Positions 15,248 to 20,486 of a DNA stretch of 22,063 nucleotides are shown piece after piece (the first letter of the stretch is position 1; each line of letters begins with the position of its first letter). The DNA comes from a virus, in IMG/VR virus record IMGVR_UViG_3300031626_001263, positions 1 through 22,063 of that record; one strand, given 5' to 3'. Below the pieces are notes generated by a model that was not told where the DNA came from, did not search any database, and worked only from the letters and a program-made list of their open reading frames with translations. The translations under genes and the position numbers were made by a program.

Positions 15248-16020
15248 TTTTTTAAAAAGTTAACTATATCACTCACTGAGGAATCAGGTACACAACCTTG
15301 CCAAGCTGGTAAATAACCATGCTTATTTTTAAATATTTCAGCACTTTCCATTATTTTTTGTTGCCAATTATCACCTCTTCTAATAGAAGAATTATCTTCA
15401 CTACAAGCTTGTTCTTCAATATAATCTAGACTATTAGCAATATCAGACCACCACCAATATGGTGTACTGTAACCAGCCTTAGCTAAACTATAAGAATGCT
15501 CGACATGTTCAAAATTATTTTTATCAAAATTTTCATCAAATAAGCCTACCTTTTTTAAACACTCTTTTGTATAAAAGCAAACTGCACCAACGCAGTGTTG
15601 ATTTAATGCTAATTTAAAATCACCATAATCTATAATTTTTCGTGGTTTTGGTTCACCTTTACTAATATTACCTTTATTAGCTGGTCCATGGTAACCAAAC
15701 ATCATATGATGAATACCTGTTTTTTTATAAGCATCAATATAAGCTTTAAAAGCATTATCTTTAAACATCATATCATCCTCAACTATAAAAATATAATCGC
15801 ATCCAGTTTTCAATAAATGTTTAAATAATTTATTTTTACTTTTACATACACCAATATTTTTTTTATTATTAATGATATTATAACCAGCGTTTTGTAAAGG
15901 TACATTACCATCATTTACTATTAATAATTCATCATACCATTCTTTATTAATACTTTTTAAACATTTATCTAAAAAATTATTCCTATTACATGTAACAATA
16001 CCTATTCCTATCTTTGACAT
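15226..16020 (-). CDS. Family 2 glycosyltransferase, 264 aa, first gene of the sugar cassette
   Basis: The start KIGIGIVTCNRNNFLDKCL and ELLIVNDGN are typical of GT2, followed by NNKKNIGVCKSKN, CDYIFIVEDDMMF (DxD-type EDD) and a C-terminal QHCVGAVCFYTKECLKKVG with GLFDENF. I chose the ATG at 16020 rather than the longer frame from 16098. The extra 26 residues are hydrophobic low-complexity sequence read across the divergent promoter region, and this ATG lies seven bases after a clear -10 box. It heads the cassette. Acceptor and donor are unknown. Confidence 0.9.
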   Translation of the reverse strand: MSKIGIGIVTCNRNNFLDKCLKSINKEWYDELLIVNDGNVPLQNAGYNIINNKKNIGVCKSKNKLFKHLLKTGCDYIFIVEDDMMFKDNAFKAYIDAYKKTGIHHMMFGYHGPANKGNISKGEPKPRKIIDYGDFKLALNQHCVGAVCFYTKECLKKVGLFDENFDKNNFEHVEHSYSLAKAGYSTPYWWWSDIANSLDYIEEQACSEDNSSIRRGDNWQQKIMESAEIFKNKHGYLPAWQGCVPDSSVSDIVNFLKKCKQNIK

Positions 16021-16027
16021 TATATAT

Positions 16028-16055
16028 ATTTTATAATAAATAATTAATATGTCAA
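16028..16055 (-). promoter_or_regulatory. Consensus sigma-70-type promoter of the sugar cassette
   Basis: On the minus strand: -35 TTGACA at 16055-16050 (perfect consensus), 16-base spacer, -10 TAAAAT at 16033-16028, then seven bases to the ATG at 16020. The -35 is formed by the first codons (ATGTCAA) of the divergent gene at 16049, so coding and promoter sequence are shared. The transcript should be leaderless. Confidence 0.7.
16035..16042 (+). promoter_or_regulatory. Late-promoter-like word AATAAATA before the tail-type gene
   Basis: AATAAATA, one base from the T4 late word TATAAATA, ends six bases before the ATG at 16049. A TTGACA at 16014-16019 lies 17 bases before TAAATA; it is made by the first codons of the divergent gene, mirroring the opposite promoter. 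Either element, or both, could be used. Confidence 0.4.
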
Positions 16056-16414
16056 CCGAAATAAGTATTAAACAATTACCTGTAGTAACTGAAATCAATA
16101 ATGATGATTTGTTATTAGTTCAAACACCAAATGCAACTAATACATTAAAATTTGAAAATTTTGTTATCGGTTTAGAAAATACTACATTTGCCCCTACAAT
16201 TAGCTCTAGTGCTACTAAACTTGCTTATTTAAGTTCAGTTTTTGATAATACCTTCTTCTTTGCTCCGGTAGAAGATGGTCCTAATATATTAACCAATAAT
16301 ACAACTAGTACTACATTATCAGTAATTGATACTGACAAGATACCAATTCAGATTACATCAGGTGGTCAGAAAAGGACATATTATTTCTTATTAGAGCGTG
16401 GCGCGACTGTTTAA
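16049..16414 (+). CDS. Small virion/tail-fibre-type structural protein, 121 aa
   Basis: The opening ISIKQLPVVTEINNDDLLLV, then a short strand and LKFENFV, is the recurrent beginning of phage tail-fibre and related structural proteins (I-K/S-x-L-P ... D-D-L/F-x-(V/I) ... (K/V)-x-F-x-(N/D)-F). The rest is Thr/Ser-rich beta sequence, for example TTFAPTISSSATKLAYLSSV. There is no signal or membrane segment. It may be a fibre adaptor or a truncated fibre; the usual large fibre body is absent. It overlaps the 3' end of the kinase-like gene by four bases and has a short terminator-like hairpin just beyond. Confidence 0.7.
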   Translation: MSTEISIKQLPVVTEINNDDLLLVQTPNATNTLKFENFVIGLENTTFAPTISSSATKLAYLSSVFDNTFFFAPVEDGPNILTNNTTSTTLSVIDTDKIPIQITSGGQKRTYYFLLERGATV

Positions 16415-17172
16415 TTATTAGTTAGATCATCAAGCTTCTTGATTTTTTCTAACTGCTCTTTAAACTCGTCTTCCTCTTTCTTTGTATGTTCCTGAGATAA
16501 GAGTATTTTTTCCATCATTTCTATATTTTCTGGGGTAAATATTTCCGAACCACCTTCACCTCCCATAACATCACCTTCTGCATCGATATATAATTTAATC
16601 ATTTGCATACGTTCTTGCTTATTACCGAAAACTTCAATTAATGCTGGGGAATCGTCTCTAGGAAAGAATGGATTATCCTGAGGATTTTCATGATAATGTC
16701 TCTGTAGTACTTTAAAAAAGCTATCAATTTCTTTAATGTATTTTTCATCAACTTCCCTAACACCGTTATCTTCTACTTTAATCTCATTAAATTTCGACAT
16801 TGGTATAAAAAAGATAATATCTAATTTAGTTAAAGCCTCTCTAACAATTGGAATACACTCATCAATAAAGTCTTCATCTATATCATTACCTTCTTGACTC
16901 ATAGCCCACATAGAGTAAACTAAATTATCTAAAGGACATCTATCAAAAATAACTTTATCACCTTTCTTAAACTCTTTTAAGGTTTCAACCATATAATCAA
17001 GAATAGCTTTTTGTGATTTTTTAGTAGTTTGTTTACTATGAGGTAAACCTTTTTCATTTAGAACGTCTCTATATGTCTTAACTTCACGCCCATACATATC
17101 CCACTCATTTAAGAAGTCTTGTATTAACGTACTTTTACCAACATTTGCTGTACCACAGATTGCAATTCTCAT
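16411..17172 (-). CDS. P-loop nucleotide-kinase-like AAA protein (AAA_28/NadR-kinase type), 253 aa
   Basis: The Walker A motif GTANVGKST is at residues 6-14, after MRIAIC. VIFDRCPLDNLVYSMWAM carries the D-R-x-x-x-D pattern of nucleoside/nucleotide kinases and the NadR ribosylnicotinamide-kinase-like AAA_28 group. LDIIFFIPMSKF is the strand before the lid. The C-terminus is a charged Glu/Lys helix (about 215-248) that may be a coiled coil. I chose the ATG at 17172, seven bases after a -10 box, not the frame extended to 17256, which crosses the divergent promoter. The substrate is unknown: a thymidylate-kinase-like or nicotinamide-riboside kinase role are alternatives. Confidence 0.8.
   Translation of the reverse strand: MRIAICGTANVGKSTLIQDFLNEWDMYGREVKTYRDVLNEKGLPHSKQTTKKSQKAILDYMVETLKEFKKGDKVIFDRCPLDNLVYSMWAMSQEGNDIDEDFIDECIPIVREALTKLDIIFFIPMSKFNEIKVEDNGVREVDEKYIKEIDSFFKVLQRHYHENPQDNPFFPRDDSPALIEVFGNKQERMQMIKLYIDAEGDVMGGEGGSEIFTPENIEMMEKILLSQEHTKKEEDEFKEQLEKIKKLDDLTNN
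16429..16448 (+). terminator. Possible short intrinsic terminator after the tail-type gene
   Basis: ATCAAG, a three-base loop, CTTGAT and a run of six T form a short hairpin followed by a U-tract on the plus strand, 15 bases after the stop at 16414. The stem is only six pairs with two G-C pairs, so it is weak. It lies inside the 3' end of the convergent gene, where it encodes part of KKLDDLT. Confidence 0.4.
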
Positions 17173-17179
17173 ATATATT

Positions 17180-17207
17180 ATTTTATAATAAAAATTTGAT
17201 ATATCAA
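17180..17207 (-). promoter_or_regulatory. Sigma-70-type promoter for the nucleotide-kinase-like gene
   Basis: On the minus strand: -35 TTGATA at 17207-17202, 16-base spacer, -10 TAAAAT at 17185-17180, then seven bases to the ATG at 17172. Its -35 forms the right half of the palindrome shared with the divergent promoter. Confidence 0.65.
17196..17207. repeat. Palindrome TTGATATATCAA made of two back-to-back -35 boxes
   Basis: This perfect 12-base palindrome consists of the plus-strand -35 (17196-17201) abutting the minus-strand -35 (17202-17207). RNA polymerases on the two strands could not bind at once, or a symmetric regulator could bind here; only the symmetry is directly seen. Confidence 0.7.
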
Positions 17208-17223
17208 GTCTATATACTATAAT
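17196..17223 (+). promoter_or_regulatory. Sigma-70-type promoter for the RecB-like nuclease gene
   Basis: On the plus strand: -35 TTGATA at 17196-17201, 16-base spacer, -10 TATAAT at 17218-17223, then six bases to the ATG at 17230. It mirrors the promoter of the opposite gene; no ribosome binding site fits before the ATG. Confidence 0.7.
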
Positions 17224-17229
17224 TAATGT

Positions 17230-17940
17230 ATGATTACGTTTGATGAAAAGTCCCATACTTACAAGTGTAGTAAAACCGGTAGAGAATTAATATCGGCAAC
17301 TACTTTAATAGGTAAGTATAAGAAGCCATTTGATAAAATGGAAAATGCAACTCGAGTAGCTAATAGAGAAGGTTTAGATGTCGACTTTGTATTAGATATG
17401 TGGGAGACGGAAAAGAATAGAGCTTGTGATTACGGTACTAGTATTCATAAGGTCATGGAAGATTATTTGACCGAAGGGGTTGAAGAAGAAGAGCATGAAT
17501 CTTTGTATTCTTCTTTTAATAAGTGGAAGCATATCTTTAAGAAGTTTCCTACTTTATTATGTGAAGAAAAATTACATGATTTAGATAATTTTATTGCTGG
17601 TACAGCAGATTTAATTTACGAAAATAAAACCCATTTCATGGTTGGTGATTTTAAGACTAATAAAGCGTTTAATTTCTTCTCTCAATATAATGAGTTTATG
17701 CTTAAACCGATGGATCATTTAAGTGTATGTGAATTCAATACATATGCGTTACAATTATCTTTATATGGTTATTTACATGAAAAGAGTTCAGGCAAAAAGT
17801 GTACCGGTTGTGTTATATTCTATAAGGATAAAGAAACTAATAAGTTTTACCCAATCAGGGTTAACTATATGAAGAATGAAATTATTGCATTAATTGAAGA
17901 TTACAATAATCCCAATTCACTATCTTCAAAAATTGCTTAA
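17230..17940 (+). CDS. PD-(D/E)XK nuclease, RecB/Cas4-like, 236 aa
   Basis: The layout fits the PDDEXK_1 group. It has ISATTLIGKY near the start, GTSIHKVMEDYL with H73, GTADLIY with D127, then VGDFKTNK with D140-x-K142, and LQLSLYGYL with Q175-x-x-x-Y179, the RecB-type motif V. Such nucleases process DNA ends in recombination or degrade DNA. The four Cys cluster of Cas4-type Fe-S nucleases is absent (cysteines at 13, 66, 111, 167, 191 and 194 lack its spacing). It has its own promoter and converges with the superoxide dismutase gene, overlapping it by 59 bases tail to tail. Confidence 0.85.
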   Translation: MITFDEKSHTYKCSKTGRELISATTLIGKYKKPFDKMENATRVANREGLDVDFVLDMWETEKNRACDYGTSIHKVMEDYLTEGVEEEEHESLYSSFNKWKHIFKKFPTLLCEEKLHDLDNFIAGTADLIYENKTHFMVGDFKTNKAFNFFSQYNEFMLKPMDHLSVCEFNTYALQLSLYGYLHEKSSGKKCTGCVIFYKDKETNKFYPIRVNYMKNEIIALIEDYNNPNSLSSKIA

Positions 17941-18505
17941 TATACTTTTCTCTATTAGGACCATACTTTTTATAGTAAGCATGCTCCCATACATCTATAC
18001 CAAGTAGTATAGTTACGTCTGAATACATTAAAGGGTTATCTTGGTTGTTGGTAGGTATTAATTCTAATTTATTACCTTTTTTAACTAACCATAACCAACC
18101 TGAACCGAAATGACTTAAAGCTTCTTCAACAAATATAGCTTTAAAATTATCAAAACTCTTATATTGTTTTTCAATTAACTCTCTAATAGGTCCAGAAATT
18201 GTTTTTCTATCTGGTGACATCATATTCCAGAATAACTGGTGATTATACGCGCCCCCTGCATTATTACGAATTGCATCTTTTTTAGATTTAGCTTTTTTAA
18301 CTATTGACAATAAATCTTGCTTATTAGTAGCTGGTAATGCTGCATTTAATTTTTTAACATAACCTTTATAGTGTTTGTTAAAATGCAAGTTCATTGTTTC
18401 GGCATCTATACTAGGCTCTAAAGCATCTAAAGCATATGGAAGCTTTATAGCTTTAATACCACCCACTTCTTCTAAAATTAAATCTGCTATTTTGTTATAT
18501 TCCAT
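17882..18505 (-). CDS. sodA: Mn-type superoxide dismutase with capsid-targeting-like N-terminal leader, 207 aa
   Basis: The enzyme converts superoxide to oxygen and hydrogen peroxide. Metal ligands are all present: H41 (in NLHFNKH), H89 (in NHQLFW), D171 and H175 (in DVWEHAYY). Mn-type markers are NNAGG before H89 and Gln155 in NNQDNPLM, where Fe enzymes differ. Relative to E. coli SodA it has about 14 extra N-terminal residues, MEYNKIADLILEE plus V, which resemble leaders of other virion-like proteins in the window. Cleavage after Glu13 would leave nearly the usual start before LPYALDALEP. The C-terminus ends soon after the conserved VNWD. A TAAATA word lies seven bases before the ATG. The host gene is its likely source, but the leader looks phage-made. 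Confidence 0.93.
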   Translation of the reverse strand: MEYNKIADLILEEVGGIKAIKLPYALDALEPSIDAETMNLHFNKHYKGYVKKLNAALPATNKQDLLSIVKKAKSKKDAIRNNAGGAYNHQLFWNMMSPDRKTISGPIRELIEKQYKSFDNFKAIFVEEALSHFGSGWLWLVKKGNKLELIPTNNQDNPLMYSDVTILLGIDVWEHAYYKKYGPNREKYIKQFLKIVNWDYCNLQLMQ

Positions 18506-18512
18506 ATAAAGT

Positions 18513-18518
18513 TATTTA
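18513..18518 (-). promoter_or_regulatory. TAAATA late-type -10 word before the superoxide dismutase gene
   Basis: TAAATA (18518-18513 on the minus strand, in the context ATTAAATA) ends seven bases before the ATG at 18505, the same spacing as at 1878 and close to those at 16049 and 20453. No usable ribosome binding site lies within 10 bases of the ATG. On its own this is weak, as the region is AT-rich. Confidence 0.35.
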
Positions 18519-18519
18519 A

Positions 18520-18951
18520 TTAGTTATTGTTACCTCTTTTAACATATTTTTGTATTCTTTTATAAGATTGGAGTTCAAAATAACTTAATACAATTTTTTT
18601 AAGTTTAGAATTAAAATTAGAAGATCTAATTAATTTAGCAGGAATAGTTTTTAGTTTTAAATTTAAAGCTTTCTGTGTTCTATTATTACCGTCTAATATA
18701 TATTTCACTTTTTCATTTTCATCAACCATTATGATAATAGGATATTGTCTTGTAATTTTAACTTCTTTTACCTTTTTAATATCCCTTGAAGCTATATAAA
18801 CAATCTTAGCTAATTTTTCCGTTGGATAATCTTGTTGAGGTATAATTTTTATTATCTCTTTTAATTCTTGTATAATTATTTCATTTTTTCCTTCAAAATC
18901 TTTTAATGGTAGGTGTGGGTGAAAATAATTATTTTTACTATATTCTTCCAT
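18520..18951 (-). CDS. ParB/Srx-fold-like protein, 143 aa
   Basis: The central part YPIIIMVDENEKVKYILDGN, followed by NRTQKALNL, is the ParB N-terminal (ParBc) pattern, in which D-G-x-x-R binds nucleotide and shapes the fold. Phage relatives include nucleases and adapters. Before it lies VYIASRDIKKVK, and after it a basic C-terminus (KKIVLSYFELQSYKRIQKYV). There is no helix-turn-helix or partition partner, so chromosome partition is unlikely. It follows the small Cys/Lys-rich protein by four bases and precedes the superoxide dismutase by 14. The role is unknown. Confidence 0.65.
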   Translation of the reverse strand: MEEYSKNNYFHPHLPLKDFEGKNEIIIQELKEIIKIIPQQDYPTEKLAKIVYIASRDIKKVKEVKITRQYPIIIMVDENEKVKYILDGNNRTQKALNLKLKTIPAKLIRSSNFNSKLKKIVLSYFELQSYKRIQKYVKRGNNN

Positions 18952-18955
18952 CTAT

Positions 18956-19153
18956 TTATTTTTTACCGCCTTTCATATTTGCACACCAATGATACATTTT
19001 ACCTTTTTCACCACCAGATTTTTTAGCTTTACGTCTTAGTTCAGTTACCGAACCTTTACAACTAGCCCCTGATTTTTTAACTCTACCCGGGCGGCTTTTT
19101 CCTTTTACCTTTTTATCGGCGTAATTTTCAAAATATGTACTAAAATTAATCAT
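18956..19153 (-). CDS. Small Lys/Gly-rich protein with Cys and His, leader of capsid-targeting type, 65 aa
   Basis: The start MINFSTYFENYADKK follows the T4 capsid-targeting spacing (aromatic residues at 4 and 7/8, Glu at 9), although no (I/L)-x-E site is present. The body is highly basic (KKVKGKSRPGRVKKSG) with two conserved-looking segments, ASCKGSVTELR and KMYHWCANMKGG; I recall this ending from other marine phages but cannot verify it. A DNA-binding internal head protein is a reasonable inference. It abuts the collagen-like protein gene with no gap and belongs to the same minus-strand run. Confidence 0.7.
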   Translation of the reverse strand: MINFSTYFENYADKKVKGKSRPGRVKKSGASCKGSVTELRRKAKKSGGEKGKMYHWCANMKGGKK

Positions 19154-20098
19154 TTATGAAGGAGCTATTCTGTTTAAGGCATCTATAATTACACTAGCAT
19201 AATAATTTACACCCGAGTTTGCTGTTTCGAAGTCAACCTTGCGTTGACCTTTTAAGATATCATAATTAAAATCCGTTTTACTTTCATAAACTGTATCAAC
19301 TAAAGATGCTTCAAATGTTTTTAACGCGTTCCTCCAAGTGGTACCAAGACTGCCGACTACATAGCTGCCATCTCCGGTACCGGCTCCGATTTGGAAAAAT
19401 ACAGCTCTGTTATTAGGTTTAAAATCTAAACCTTGTTTCATAAAACCTATCGACCCGGCATAGCCGGAATAGCCGTCATCACCTGGTGCCCCGTCGAAAT
19501 CGTCAGGAAAGGTCCCACCAGGTGCGTAACTACTATTCGACATGATATCTTGAAACATCATATTAATAACGTTTTTTGAGGAATCTACCATATCTAACCC
19601 TCCTATTGCTATACTATTTTTCTTAGCAGTAATCCCATTTAAATGAGAACTAGGACCGTGGTTTGCAAGAGTACCGCTACCGGTAGTCAGGCTTTGCATA
19701 GTACGCACAGTAACATTTGAATTATAAAGCGATTCGTTGTTACCATAAAAAGGTAGTAGCAGGCTCTTTAATTCAACACCTCGTAGACTTACTAAACTGT
19801 CAAAAGCTCCTGCCATTGAGGTACCACTAGTGGAGTTTTGAATAACAATATTAATAAAAGTATTTTGATTTATGAGACTAGTTAAACCGCCATCGAAAGC
19901 AGCAATCGTCTCACTAGTAAGGGACCCGAAAATTTTCGTAGATTTATATTTTTGATATTGGGCCCGGATACTATCTATAGATACTTCTTTATTTAACTCA
20001 TCTTTCGTTTTAAAATTATCTGGTCTAGACTTTGAAATTGACCGACTTCGTTTTAAATTATTTTTTGATATTGCTAGATATTTTTTTCTATTAATCAT
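19154..20098 (-). CDS. Probable virion structural protein with a short collagen-like run, 314 aa
   Basis: I do not recognise the family. The N-terminus is basic and Ser/Arg-rich (KRSRSISKSRPDNFK, about 16-30). The middle is Ser/Thr/Gly-rich beta-like sequence (for example FINIVIQNSTSGTSMAGAFD). Five consecutive Gly-x-y triplets (GAP GDD GYS GYA GSI, 203-217) are followed by hydrophobic sequence. Such runs are common in phage fibres and decoration proteins. The C-terminal part NSGVNYYASVIIDALNRIAP looks helical. It overlaps the gene upstream by eight bases. The DNA at the Gly-rich part is unusually G+C-rich (33 of 60 bases in 19441-19500). Confidence 0.72.
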   Translation of the reverse strand: MINRKKYLAISKNNLKRSRSISKSRPDNFKTKDELNKEVSIDSIRAQYQKYKSTKIFGSLTSETIAAFDGGLTSLINQNTFINIVIQNSTSGTSMAGAFDSLVSLRGVELKSLLLPFYGNNESLYNSNVTVRTMQSLTTGSGTLANHGPSSHLNGITAKKNSIAIGGLDMVDSSKNVINMMFQDIMSNSSYAPGGTFPDDFDGAPGDDGYSGYAGSIGFMKQGLDFKPNNRAVFFQIGAGTGDGSYVVGSLGTTWRNALKTFEASLVDTVYESKTDFNYDILKGQRKVDFETANSGVNYYASVIIDALNRIAPS

Positions 20099-20453
20099 TT
20101 TCTTTCATTCTTTGGGTTTTTTTCTTACTTGCTTCTTTTTTATTTTTAATATAATTAAAAGCAGCTCTTAAACTCTTTTTCTTTATAGGGTCTTTGGTTC
20201 TTCCTACTGCGGCTCTAACTCTTTGATGTATTAAATTTATAATTTGAGATTGTCTTGCATGAGATTTCGATTTAAAAGATCTTTTATTTAAAGTACCTCT
20301 TACATCAGCTACTGTACTAAATTTTACACTAACTGTATCTTTAGGATTTTCATCGGTATACAGTCTTCTACTAGAACCTTTAGGTTTTTTACCGGTTCCT
20401 TTCTTAGGATCAGCTTCTAATAATATTTTTTCTACTAAAGTGTTAAACTTCAC
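20091..20453 (-). CDS. Basic internal-head-type protein with capsid-targeting-like leader, 120 aa
   Basis: The start codon is GTG at 20453 (an ATG would lie too far downstream), giving MKFNTLVEKILLEADPKKG, whose first 13 residues nearly match the leader at 1878 (M-K-F-N-x-L-V-x-x-I-L) and contain an L-L-E site. The remainder is Lys/Arg-rich: GSSRRLYTDENPKDTVSVKF is a motif I have seen in marine phage proteins, followed by HARQSQIINLIHQRVRAAVG and KKASKK-like tails. An internal, DNA-binding or DNA-delivered protein is likely. It is the first gene of the minus-strand virion run. Confidence 0.72.
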   Translation of the reverse strand: MKFNTLVEKILLEADPKKGTGKKPKGSSRRLYTDENPKDTVSVKFSTVADVRGTLNKRSFKSKSHARQSQIINLIHQRVRAAVGRTKDPIKKKSLRAAFNYIKNKKEASKKKTQRMKEND

Positions 20454-20458
20454 CTAAA

Positions 20459-20486
20459 TATTTAATAGAAGTTTATAAAATGTCAT
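20459..20486 (-). promoter_or_regulatory. Candidate promoter of the virion-protein run
   Basis: On the minus strand: ATGACA at 20486-20481, 16-base spacer, TAAATA at 20464-20459, then five bases to the GTG at 20453. The -35-like box is one base from consensus; the -10 resembles the late word. The geometry equals that of the sigma-70-type promoters, but the match is weak. Confidence 0.4.

Noticed and set aside
16021-16048. TA-rich tract considered as a microsatellite or origin
   Set aside because: It is short (28 bases) and fully explained by two divergent -10 regions in AT-rich DNA; no iterons are seen.
16021-16098. N-terminal extension of the GT2 protein from 16098
   Set aside because: It reads through the divergent intergenic region and the start of the opposite gene; the GT2 fold starts right after the ATG at 16020.
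17173-17256. N-terminal extension of the kinase-like protein from 17256
   Set aside because: It crosses both promoters and the start of the nuclease gene; the P-loop strand begins at the ATG at 17172.
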